Positions 17,507 through 25,488 of a stretch of 64,000 nt of DNA are shown here, one piece after another. The notes under the pieces were generated by a model. It ran no database searches, was not told the DNA's origin, and was given only the letters and a program-made list of their open reading frames with translations. The DNA is from Alphaproteobacteria bacterium MarineAlpha11_Bin1. Its GTDB lineage: Bacteria > Pseudomonadota > Alphaproteobacteria > MPNO01 > UBA830. Position 1 is the stretch's first letter, and each line of letters begins with the position of its first letter. The position numbers and the translations under genes were made by a program. Location of the stretch: positions 310,001-374,000 of the forward strand of contig PTJZ01000001.1 of NCBI GenBank assembly GCA_002937455.1. The letters are read 5' to 3'.

Positions 17507-18814
17507 TTAATTATCCTCACATGTCCGGAAGCCGCAGAAAATATCAGCTCTCTCTGGGCCGAAATAGTTTCGGTACTTCGCATTCACGTAACGGCTTCTT
17601 GTTGCCCAAGATCCGCCGCGCAAGACCTTTGTCGTTCCGAACAGTGGTTCGGAATATTCCTTGTAGTCGTCGGGGAAAAAGCCTTGGAAAGGTCCGAACG
17701 TATCTGCTGTCCATTCCCATACATTTCCGATCAACTGACGACAACCCCACGCATTATCACCGGCCGCATAGGCCGCTACATCGACGCAACCAAGATCGAA
17801 ACCATCCATATTTGCGTGCGCTGGGGTCATGGTATCGTCCCCCCAGGGATAATTAGCTTTTCTCATCGAGTGGTCCGAGTCTGGCTGCATCGTCGCGGCG
17901 AACTCCCATTCGGCTTCGGTGGGCAAACGCCGCCCCGACCACGCGCAATAAGCATTAGCTTCATACCAGTTTACGTGAACAACAGGTTTGTCCGGCATCA
18001 AATCTTTCCAGACATCAAACAACCGTACCTTCCAGCCACCGGTAGTATCTCGCTTCCAATACACTGGATGTTTTATATTATTTTTCTCTCGCCAAGCGAG
18101 CCCATCGTCACCCCAAAGAGCGTCAATATTATAGCCACCATCCTCCACGAACTCGACAAATTGCTTGCAAGTCACCGGTGCCTTCGCCATTTGGAAAGGA
18201 GCCACATAAATCTCGTGCGTCCATTTTTCGTTATCAAATACAAAGGCCTCGTCGGGGCTTGACCCCATTAGGAACCTCCCGCCTGGGATAACCGCATCTC
18301 CATCTAACCCCCCCGGCACCGGCTCATACTTCTCCCTCGGCGCATCAAGGACGAAAGAAGGAGTGGGATAGGCTAGCGTCTGTCTTGCCCAGGTAAAGGC
18401 CTCGTCGTGCATGTCCTCGTGGAATACCGTAAATTGATATAGGTAACTGTCGCGCGTTGAAGCCAATCCAAAATCAAGACGATCCACGAGAGCATCTAGT
18501 ACGCGAGCCATATAGTCTCTCATTTCGTCAAGCGGATAAACTTCCAAGTCCCAGCGTGTAGATTGCGATACGGCAATCGAGTCGTACAGCTCATCGCCAC
18601 GCGCTAATAGAGGTTCATGACCATATTCTTGACGGAGAATGAAAAATTCATAGAACCATGCAACATGGCCTATCTCCCAAATCATTGGATTAAGGATCGA
18701 TAGTTTTGGACCAACCATCTGCTCATCGCTGAGATCATCGAGAAGCTCAACGGTGCGCTGACGGGCACTATACATTATGTCGATTAGATGATTGCTCGGA
18801 ACTTGTGCGGTCAT
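17507..18814 (-). CDS. senA: Selenoneine synthase SenA (EgtB-like nonheme iron enzyme)
   Basis: 435 residues. Two domains: an N-terminal DinB-like helical bundle with the three iron-binding histidines H50 (EIGHVAW), H132 and H136 (FHEDMHDEAF), and a C-terminal formylglycine-generating-enzyme-like (FGE-sulfatase) domain from about 175 to 432. The latter has IPGGRFLMGSS, RLPTEAEWEFA, IGNVWEWTADTF and VLRGGSWATRSR. EgtB makes the C-S bond of ergothioneine; the SenA branch joins a selenosugar to hercynine. The assignment to SenA rather than EgtB rests on the adjacent senB and selD genes. The start lies only 22 bp from the divergent senB. No egtD is present in the window. Confidence 0.85.
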   Translation of the reverse strand: MTAQVPSNHLIDIMYSARQRTVELLDDLSDEQMVGPKLSILNPMIWEIGHVAWFYEFFILRQEYGHEPLLARGDELYDSIAVSQSTRWDLEVYPLDEMRDYMARVLDALVDRLDFGLASTRDSYLYQFTVFHEDMHDEAFTWARQTLAYPTPSFVLDAPREKYEPVPGGLDGDAVIPGGRFLMGSSPDEAFVFDNEKWTHEIYVAPFQMAKAPVTCKQFVEFVEDGGYNIDALWGDDGLAWREKNNIKHPVYWKRDTTGGWKVRLFDVWKDLMPDKPVVHVNWYEANAYCAWSGRRLPTEAEWEFAATMQPDSDHSMRKANYPWGDDTMTPAHANMDGFDLGCVDVAAYAAGDNAWGCRQLIGNVWEWTADTFGPFQGFFPDDYKEYSEPLFGTTKVLRGGSWATRSRYVNAKYRNYFGPERADIFCGFRTCEDN

Positions 18815-18836
18815 ATTTCTGCGTTAGTTTGTGGTA

Positions 18837-19793
18837 ATGAAGATTAGCCTTGTCACTCCCTCAGGGAAACAGTCCCGCGCCGGAAATCGCGCCACCGCAG
18901 AGCGCTGGGCACAAATATTAAGGCGCCTTGGACACCGAGTGGATATCTCCGAAGAGGATAACGGCGGGGACGCCGATATGATGGTAGCTGTGCACGCTTG
19001 GCGATCTGCAGCATCGATCCGAAAATTCTCTGACTTATATCATTATAGACCTTTGGTAGTCCTGCTTGCAGGCACCGATATATACCGGTTTCAACATACT
19101 CACCCGCACGAAACCCTAGATTCCATGAAAAGGGCAACGGAGCTTATCTGCCTGCATGACCTAGTCCACCGCGCTATCCCAAAAGAATACCATAATAAAC
19201 TGAGATTGATTCGTCAGTCATCATTGCCGCTCAGCTCTCCCTATCGACCATCCAAACGCTGGTTCGAGGTTGTTGTCGCGGGGCACCTTCGTGCGGAGAA
19301 AGATCCCTTAAGGGCGGCATACGCTGCCCGTCAAATGCCGGCTGATTCGCGATTGCGCATAGTCCATTTGGGAAAAGCGCATAACCGAAGCTGGGCAAGG
19401 GACGCCCGAGCCGAAGGTCAATCGAATTCACGCTACACTTGGCGTGGCGAGGTACAAGGTTGGCAAGTTCGACGTCAGTTTGCCCGGAGCCATGTTATGG
19501 TCATAAGCTCGGTAATAGAAGGCGGCGCGAATATCTTATCTGAAGCTTTAGTATGTGGAGTGCCGGTTTTAGCCTCGCGCATAGACGGTAATGTCGGCAT
19601 ATTGGGTGACGATTATCCTGGATACTATCCCGCAGAGGATGAATTCGCACTTGCGAAACTTCTAATCCGTGCGGAGACCGAACCTGAATTTTTAAAAGAT
19701 CTGAGCGGGCGATGTCGAAAGTTGGCGGCACTCTATACCCCAGCTAAAGAAAAAGAAGCATGGAGGAATCTGCTAAGGGACCTTGGTGTATAA
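18837..19793 (+). CDS. senB: Selenosugar synthase SenB (GT4-like glycosyltransferase)
   Basis: 318 residues from ATG 18837; a GTG two codons upstream is possible. The N-terminus, KISLVTPSGKQSRAGNRATAERWAQIL, and the late motifs VISSVIEGGANILSEAL and GVPVLASRIDGNVGILG match the glycosyltransferase family first seen next to EgtB-like proteins and since shown to be SenB. SenB transfers glucose or GlcNAc from UDP-sugar to selenophosphate-derived selenium, giving a selenosugar. The order senA-senB-selD strongly supports this. senA and senB are divergent, while they are usually collinear in the clusters I know of. Confidence 0.85.
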   Translation: MKISLVTPSGKQSRAGNRATAERWAQILRRLGHRVDISEEDNGGDADMMVAVHAWRSAASIRKFSDLYHYRPLVVLLAGTDIYRFQHTHPHETLDSMKRATELICLHDLVHRAIPKEYHNKLRLIRQSSLPLSSPYRPSKRWFEVVVAGHLRAEKDPLRAAYAARQMPADSRLRIVHLGKAHNRSWARDARAEGQSNSRYTWRGEVQGWQVRRQFARSHVMVISSVIEGGANILSEALVCGVPVLASRIDGNVGILGDDYPGYYPAEDEFALAKLLIRAETEPEFLKDLSGRCRKLAALYTPAKEKEAWRNLLRDLGV

Positions 19794-20045
19794 ATATGAA
19801 TATCGCAATCAGGGAAAAAGGTGGCGTAGGCCGGTATTTTAGAGGACGAATAACCACAGCTTGCTTAGGCATTATTTCGAGGCTATCCGATACACCCGAT
19901 CGAAGATCAAAAGTAAAGAACTAGTTAGCGCCGTGATACAGTCCGACCATCTAAGTGATCGTCCCGCTGACGTCAGGCCAGCATCAAGGAGTTCCTGCAC
20001 CAGTATGTCAGGCAGGTTACGCTGCGTTGTTGCCAAAGGTAGGAT

Positions 20046-22313
20046 TTAAATTTGCACTGTGATGGGTTCCAGATTCTCTGACTTTTCTACCACCTCACCG
20101 ATTATCGTTGTCCGTGAATAGCCAAGTTCCTTTAGCTTATTGACGCAGGCGTCAGCATTTTCTGAAGGCAGACTGGCAAGGAGACCTCCCGCCGTTTGGG
20201 GATCGAAAATCAAGGGATAACGGGCATTTTTACCGGCTTCTTCCAAGTTTACCACTGCGCGACGAAGACGCACGTTCTGAGGCTGTAGAGACGACAGGAT
20301 GCCTGCCTTCGCTGTCTCCTCTGCGCCCTCCATCAACGGCACGGCGTCAAGATTTAGTACAACGTCAACCGCTGACGCACGCACCATTTCGACAAGGTGA
20401 CCCAGCAAGCCAAACCCTGTTATGTCGGTAGCGGCTCGACTGCCATACTCGACCAAGCACTCAGCACCTAACCTGTTTGACATTACCATGTGATCAATAG
20501 CCGACGCGATCCAGCGCCCTTTGGCTTTATGACGCATATCTGCCGCGAATAATGTGCCAGTACCAATTGGCTTAGTCACGATAAGCTTATCGCCTGGGCA
20601 AAGACCTCCTTTACGCATTATCTTATCCTTATCGATCAGACCGTTGACCGCAAAGCCAAGACTTAGCTCTGGTCCCTCGCTAGTGTGGCCTCCCACAAGA
20701 GCACAATTAGTATCGTTCAGAATTTCCATCGCGCCGGTCATCATTTGGGTCAACGTATCCTCAACCTTTGATTCTATACCGAACGGAACGGTCGCCACCG
20801 CCAACGCCGTCTGAGGATCACCCCCCATTGCAAAAATATCACCGAGGCTATGATTGGCGGCAATCTTTCCAAAAACATAAGGATCGTCAACCATTGCGCG
20901 GAAATAGTCGACCGTATGCACTATCACCTTACCAGACGGCACTTCAACTACCGCAGCATCGTCCGGTTCGTGCAGCCCAATCAACACGTCATCCCGTGGT
21001 GCTGGAGTCATGGAATCGAGGGCTCTTGCGAGAATGTTTGCGCCCACCTTGGCGCCACATCCGCCGCAGCGCATCGCGATGGCAGAGATCTCTCTCATAA
21101 CATCAGCACTCGCCAGACCATCAGGTAGATCGTTTTTTGCTTCCTCGTTCATTTCAGGCAGCTCATTGAACTTGCCCATGAAACGCCGATCAATCCAGTC
21201 TTTCCACCTCCAGATATTCTGCCCCTCGATTGACCAACCTCCCCGCGAGGCTACAGCGTATTTGTCACCGGTAGAAATCAGACTCAAAAACTTAGATTGT
21301 GGCCGGAACGATATAGGCGGCCTGCCCAGTAAAGTACGACGCAGGTTACGTTCCAGCGGTTTACCCTGACGTACGGCAAACACGCCCGATTTCGGGCGTG
21401 GATAGTTGATCATCGTCGCAACGTCACCAGCAGCGTATACGTATGGGTGAGATATAGACTGCAGACTGTCCGTCAGCCTTATAAAACCGTACTCATCAGT
21501 GTCGAGGCCAGACGCCGCCGGCCAATCGGGTGCACCCGCCGCCGTCACCCATAGAATCTCATCGGCCTCAATAACATTACCGTTTTCGGTCATCAGGCGG
21601 TCGTTTTCGACCTCCGTCACCGGCTCCCCAAGATGTAGAATAACCTTTCTCTTTTTTAGGGTCTTCAGGAACTTAGCCCGTACCCTCGCATTATGGGTCG
21701 GCAGAATCTCGGAACCGCTACTAAACAGGTGAAACTCGATATTCTCGGACGTGATCCCAGCGTCTTGGCGCAGATGGGACAGCCGATACTGGATCGCCAG
21801 CAAAATTTCTACGCCGCCGGCACCAGCGCCGACGACCGCGATCCGCATCGGACCTTGATGAGACATCGCGCGGGCGCTGAGCGCCTCCCAACGGTCCAGA
21901 AATGTATTGATAGGCTTTACTGGCACGACGTTCTCCGACGCGCCGGGTACGTTCGAAGTATTTGGGGTTGACCCGGTATTAATCGATAAGAGCTCGAAGG
22001 GTACCGGTGGACGGTTGTCACAGATAACCCTTTTCCTATCTAAATCTAGCGCTGTCACTGTCGAGTGATAAAAACGGGCGTTCGCAAAGCGCGTAAGCGC
22101 ACCCAGATCGATATGCGCTTCATCATATTCATAATGCCCGGCGACATAACCGGGTAGCATACCCGAATAGGGCGTATGGGCATCGCGGCAGATTAGGGTC
22201 AACCGTACACCCGGGAGAGGTTTCATCCCGAACCTTTTCAGGACTGCCACATGGCTATGGCCGCCACCAACCAAAACCAGATCTTTTAAAATGGGGTTAT
22301 CTGTCGTCTTCAT
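20046..22313 (-). CDS. selD: Selenide, water dikinase SelD (SenC) fused to an NDH-type oxidoreductase
   Basis: 755 residues from ATG 22313, 4 bp after the permease stop; a 23-residue longer form from 22382 is possible. Residues 1-380 are a pyridine-nucleotide-disulfide-type FAD/NAD(P) domain (LVLVGGGHSHVAVLKRFG, AVVGAGAGGVEILLA, YVYAAGDVA). From about 410 on it is SelD, with MRCGGCGAK giving catalytic Cys419 and Lys422, ATP/Mg2+ residues in HTVDYFRAMVDDPYVFGKIAANH, and GGHTSEGPEL. SelD turns selenide and ATP into selenophosphate. The catalytic residue is Cys, not Sec. No selA/selB is nearby, so the product may go mainly to SenB. The N-terminal domain may supply reduced selenide (inference). 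Confidence 0.93.
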   Translation of the reverse strand: MKTTDNPILKDLVLVGGGHSHVAVLKRFGMKPLPGVRLTLICRDAHTPYSGMLPGYVAGHYEYDEAHIDLGALTRFANARFYHSTVTALDLDRKRVICDNRPPVPFELLSINTGSTPNTSNVPGASENVVPVKPINTFLDRWEALSARAMSHQGPMRIAVVGAGAGGVEILLAIQYRLSHLRQDAGITSENIEFHLFSSGSEILPTHNARVRAKFLKTLKKRKVILHLGEPVTEVENDRLMTENGNVIEADEILWVTAAGAPDWPAASGLDTDEYGFIRLTDSLQSISHPYVYAAGDVATMINYPRPKSGVFAVRQGKPLERNLRRTLLGRPPISFRPQSKFLSLISTGDKYAVASRGGWSIEGQNIWRWKDWIDRRFMGKFNELPEMNEEAKNDLPDGLASADVMREISAIAMRCGGCGAKVGANILARALDSMTPAPRDDVLIGLHEPDDAAVVEVPSGKVIVHTVDYFRAMVDDPYVFGKIAANHSLGDIFAMGGDPQTALAVATVPFGIESKVEDTLTQMMTGAMEILNDTNCALVGGHTSEGPELSLGFAVNGLIDKDKIMRKGGLCPGDKLIVTKPIGTGTLFAADMRHKAKGRWIASAIDHMVMSNRLGAECLVEYGSRAATDITGFGLLGHLVEMVRASAVDVVLNLDAVPLMEGAEETAKAGILSSLQPQNVRLRRAVVNLEEAGKNARYPLIFDPQTAGGLLASLPSENADACVNKLKELGYSRTTIIGEVVEKSENLEPITVQI

Positions 22314-22317
22314 CTGT

Positions 22318-23805
22318 TTACCGTTCTTCCAAAGTAGTGTGCAGACGCAACCTGCTGCGGATATTTCGCGAAATAGTGTCAACGCAGATATTCAGCAATG
22401 CCGTTACCAGAATCAGGAACATGGCCCGGTCAAATCGAAGATCCGCAAACGCACTGTCAACATAGAACCCCAGCGTAGCAATTCCGAGAATACCGAGAAT
22501 TGCGGTTTCTCGGAGAATTACCTCCCAGCGATAAAACAGTAGCGCCAGCATAGGACGGTAGATACGCGGCACAACTTCGTAGAAATAACGGTTAAGGCCT
22601 TTGACTGCATCGCGTCTTAGCTGCAACGTCTCAGTGAATCTGCCCACAAGGTGACCAATGATTGCCGCATTATGCAGACTGAGGGCGACGATTGCCGGCA
22701 GCATTGACGGGCCCCATAGGTTCAAAAATACGAAAGCGAGTATGTACTCGGGCGTTGATCGAAGAATGACGAGAAATATATGCCCACCCATCCGCGCATT
22801 CCGGCGGAACAACAGGGGGGAAATCATCGGGAAGAAAATCAGCGTCACCATACCCGTCACGACCAACGCAATCATTGTGAGCTGGATAGTAGCCAGAGTA
22901 CCGGGCAAGATTTGGTCTATAAGTAGCATACTGACCCAATCGGTTAGTGCAGCCATCATGTTATCGCCGCCGTTCCGGATCGGGTAAGGAATTACATCTT
23001 CTGTAAGAAAGCGGATAATATTCGCCCAAGAAAACGCAACACCCCAGGGAAGTATCGTCGCTGCACCGATCAGATAAATTGGCAGTAGAGTTTTTTTCAT
23101 CCAAACTCTCATGCTGGCGATGATCAGATAGAATAGAATAAGTAGCGCCGATACTTCCGAATAGAGGCCCTCCTTAAACGCTGTTTCAAGGTGGAAGCCT
23201 AAGGTCGGCAATCCGATAAATCCGAGTACCGCACTCGACCGCAAACCACACTCTAATCGGTACATCGAATAGGTCCGAAAATGTGCCCAAGAATCGGGAA
23301 GCCTAACGAACATAAACGTCGACGCCTTCCCCGTCCCAACTGGCACCGCCGAAAGGGGCCTCTGATCTGCCTCTTCTAAAATTTCCGCATAAACCTTTGC
23401 AATGATGCCGGCGTAGGGAATCGCGATTGCTAGAATTCCGGTCAACGGTGACAAACCGAACATCTGAAGGAAAATCAGTGCCCAGAAAAGCTCATGTATA
23501 GCCCGGATAAAGGCACAGCCCACGCGAACTAGCCGGTAGTGGAAAACCAATGCCAGTCCGAAACCTGTGACATTTCCAATTGCAACACCCAGAAATGCGA
23601 ACGCCATCGTATATGCAACTGCAAGAAACAGGCTATCAGCTTGATAAAAATCGGGCGTAACAAATCCGGTCATCAATAACCCGAATTCCCGCCAGGGATC
23701 GCCGGTAGAAATTGCCAGATCTGCAAAGATTAAACATAGGATCGCCACCAGTAGGAAACCTGAGATCGTCCGGGCTAACGGCGACGGATCACGTGGTGGG
23801 ATCAC
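22318..23805 (-). CDS. ABC transporter permease, two PhnE-like domains fused (putative selenium-oxyanion importer)
   Basis: 495 residues from GTG 23805, overlapping the ATPase gene by GTGA. Two PhnE-type permease units are in one chain, roughly 1-270 and 275-495. Each ends with a coupling segment: MYRLECGLRSSAVLGFIGLPTLGF in the first half and FYRWEVILRETAILGILGIATLGF in the second. About 12 hydrophobic helices are visible in total. PhnE permeases normally dimerise; the fusion makes an internal dimer. Position between a PhnD-like binding protein, an ATPase and selD suggests transport of a selenium compound, not phosphonate. Confidence 0.87.
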   Translation of the reverse strand: MIPPRDPSPLARTISGFLLVAILCLIFADLAISTGDPWREFGLLMTGFVTPDFYQADSLFLAVAYTMAFAFLGVAIGNVTGFGLALVFHYRLVRVGCAFIRAIHELFWALIFLQMFGLSPLTGILAIAIPYAGIIAKVYAEILEEADQRPLSAVPVGTGKASTFMFVRLPDSWAHFRTYSMYRLECGLRSSAVLGFIGLPTLGFHLETAFKEGLYSEVSALLILFYLIIASMRVWMKKTLLPIYLIGAATILPWGVAFSWANIIRFLTEDVIPYPIRNGGDNMMAALTDWVSMLLIDQILPGTLATIQLTMIALVVTGMVTLIFFPMISPLLFRRNARMGGHIFLVILRSTPEYILAFVFLNLWGPSMLPAIVALSLHNAAIIGHLVGRFTETLQLRRDAVKGLNRYFYEVVPRIYRPMLALLFYRWEVILRETAILGILGIATLGFYVDSAFADLRFDRAMFLILVTALLNICVDTISRNIRSRLRLHTTLEER

Positions 23806-24476
23806 GCAGCGACTGCACTTTCGGAAAGATATAATTCGTCGAGATCTTTGGGCGTCATACCGGCCGACGGTGTGTCCATAGCAATATAACCATCGCGAAT
23901 TCCAACGATGCGATCAGCGAACTCCAGAGCAAGCGCCCGGTCATGCATTGCAAGCAGAACGGTCTGTTTTTCGCCGTTCATTTTAGCAAGTATCTCGCGG
24001 GCCTGGTGTTCGTCGACCGACGATACGGGCTCGTCCGCCACTATGACCCGACCAGGATGGAAAAGTGCTCGGGCCAGCGCCGTCCTCTGATATTGACCAC
24101 CGGATAGCTGACTTACATTGGAAAAAATCTTTTCCTCTAGGCGCAAAGGCGCCAGCACCTTACGGACTTCTTCTACGTCTTCGGCGACTGGCACCAACAA
24201 ATTTCTCAAATTGCGCCATACGGAGAACTGATGCAGCCTGCCCATATAGACATTATGAAAGACTGTCAGAGCCTGAACCAAGGATGGGTCTTGAGGCATC
24301 AGTGCCGCGGCATTACCCAGTCTGCCATAAATCAGGCGGAGCAGAGTCGATTTTCCTGCTCCGCTCTCCCCGACGAGCGCAATTCGTTCGCCGGGTTCTA
24401 TGGCCAAAGAAACGTTTCGAATAATCGACTTTCCATCGTAACCCGCCGACTCATCTCGAAGTTTCAGCAACGCCAT
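23802..24476 (-). CDS. ABC transporter ATP-binding protein, PhnC-like (putative selenium importer)
   Basis: 224 residues, starting 1 bp inside the stop of the binding-protein gene (TAATG). Walker A GESGAGKST, Q-loop ALMPQDPSLVQAL, signature LSGGQYQRTALARAL, Walker B RVIVADEPVSSVD, H-loop LLAMHDRALAL. The segment MPQDPSLVQALTVFHNVYMGRL is typical of PhnC-type ATPases. It would energise the fused permease. Lack of any C-P lyase gene (phnG-M) argues against phosphonate use. Confidence 0.9.
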   Translation of the reverse strand: MALLKLRDESAGYDGKSIIRNVSLAIEPGERIALVGESGAGKSTLLRLIYGRLGNAAALMPQDPSLVQALTVFHNVYMGRLHQFSVWRNLRNLLVPVAEDVEEVRKVLAPLRLEEKIFSNVSQLSGGQYQRTALARALFHPGRVIVADEPVSSVDEHQAREILAKMNGEKQTVLLAMHDRALALEFADRIVGIRDGYIAMDTPSAGMTPKDLDELYLSESAVAA

Positions 24477-25348
24477 TAATCGATTAACCCAAGCTCTTTT
24501 GCTGTGTTCCTGATAGGGGCGTAGTCAGAATTTTTAGCTGGGATAAAAGAATCTCTTGGAAAGGAATTCAGTAAATCCGGATCACTCATTTCCAATAGTG
24601 CGGCCTGAACCTTTCCGGCAAACCCCTGACCAAAGGCTATGTCGACATCTCCCCTGATCGTCCAGTTATAATCGGGGTAACCGGGTGTTTTCCAGATTAC
24701 ACGAACTTTGTTGGGATCAATTGTTCCATTTTTGAGCCCCTTTTTCCAAACCTTGAAATTAGTTGCGCCAACTTGGTACGCACCAGATTGAACTAGCGCG
24801 ACCGTTCTTGAATGATTTCCACTGAAGCCAACACGGCTAAACACTTTCTGGGGTGCTTTACCAAAAGCTTTCCGTATATGATATTCGGGCATCAGGCGTC
24901 CCGACGTCGATCCTTTCGAGCCAAAGGTGAAAGTCTTGCCAGAAATGGCCTTAGGAAATTCCTTCGACATTTTGAGACCGGTGCTAGCATTAGCGATAAA
25001 GTAGGTCTCAAAAAATGGGTCTTTCTTACCCTGAGCAATTGCGTTTGAACCTTTTACAAGTTCCCTCGCGCGCACACCCGACAACCCTCCGAACCATGCC
25101 AACTGGACCTGATTATTTCTGAATGCCGTCACCGCAGCCGCATAAGATTTAACGGGAACATATTCGACTGTTATCGACAGCTTTCCGGAGAGATATTTGG
25201 CTATTTTATCAAAACGCTTGCGCAAGGCGCTTTCGTCTTGATCAGGTATAGCTGTAAATACGAACTTTCCAGCACCTGACGCCTCGGACGATGATACAAT
25301 TGGAGTCGATATAATAGATAACAATATTACGAGTGCTAAGTTTCGCAT
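24476..25348 (-). CDS. PhnD-like ABC substrate-binding protein (putative selenate/selenite class)
   Basis: 290 residues from ATG 25348, with GGGGA upstream; the frame extends to 25444 but the extra residues look like untranslated leader. Signal peptide covers about 1-22 (ALVILLSIISTPIVSSSEA). Then TAIPDQDESALRKRFDKIAKYLS and QVQLAWFGGLSGVRARELV, which match the group of PhnD relatives repeatedly found next to selD and annotated as putative selenate binding proteins. Further family segments: TFGSKGSTSGRLMPEYHIR and GFSGNHSRTVALVQSGAYQVGA. First gene of the operon binding protein-ATPase-permease-selD. The ligand is inferred from context only. Confidence 0.87.
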   Translation of the reverse strand: MRNLALVILLSIISTPIVSSSEASGAGKFVFTAIPDQDESALRKRFDKIAKYLSGKLSITVEYVPVKSYAAAVTAFRNNQVQLAWFGGLSGVRARELVKGSNAIAQGKKDPFFETYFIANASTGLKMSKEFPKAISGKTFTFGSKGSTSGRLMPEYHIRKAFGKAPQKVFSRVGFSGNHSRTVALVQSGAYQVGATNFKVWKKGLKNGTIDPNKVRVIWKTPGYPDYNWTIRGDVDIAFGQGFAGKVQAALLEMSDPDLLNSFPRDSFIPAKNSDYAPIRNTAKELGLID

Positions 25349-25401
25349 ATTGGATCCCCACAAAACAAAAAACCGTGCCCTAAACAGCAAAAAAAAGGAT
25401 T

Positions 25402-25430
25402 TAGATAAGACAGAAAGAAATCCAGCGCAA
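25402..25430 (-). promoter_or_regulatory. Candidate sigma-70 promoter for the selenium uptake-selD operon
   Basis: On the minus strand TTGCGC (25430-25425) and TATCTA (25407-25402) are separated by exactly 17 bp. The -10 ends 53 bp upstream of the binding-protein start at 25348. The leader contains two T-rich runs. Reasonable but not tested; only the first three bases of the -35 and five of six bases of the -10 fit consensus. Confidence 0.4.
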
Positions 25431-25488
25431 TAAAGAGAATTCACAAAGTATTTAAAAAAAACATAGGATATCGGGAACTACCAAAAAC

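Noticed and set aside
17507..18814. EgtB of ergothioneine synthesis
   Set aside because: egtD, egtA, egtC and egtE are absent, while senB and selD are adjacent; SenA fits better, though the fold is shared.
19796..20045. Short open frames between senB and selD
   Set aside because: Under 65 residues, no ribosome-binding site and no recognisable family; the gap may hold only transcript ends.
22313..25348. Phosphonate transporter PhnCDE
   Set aside because: No C-P lyase genes; selD is in the same operon and the binding protein resembles the selenium-associated group.
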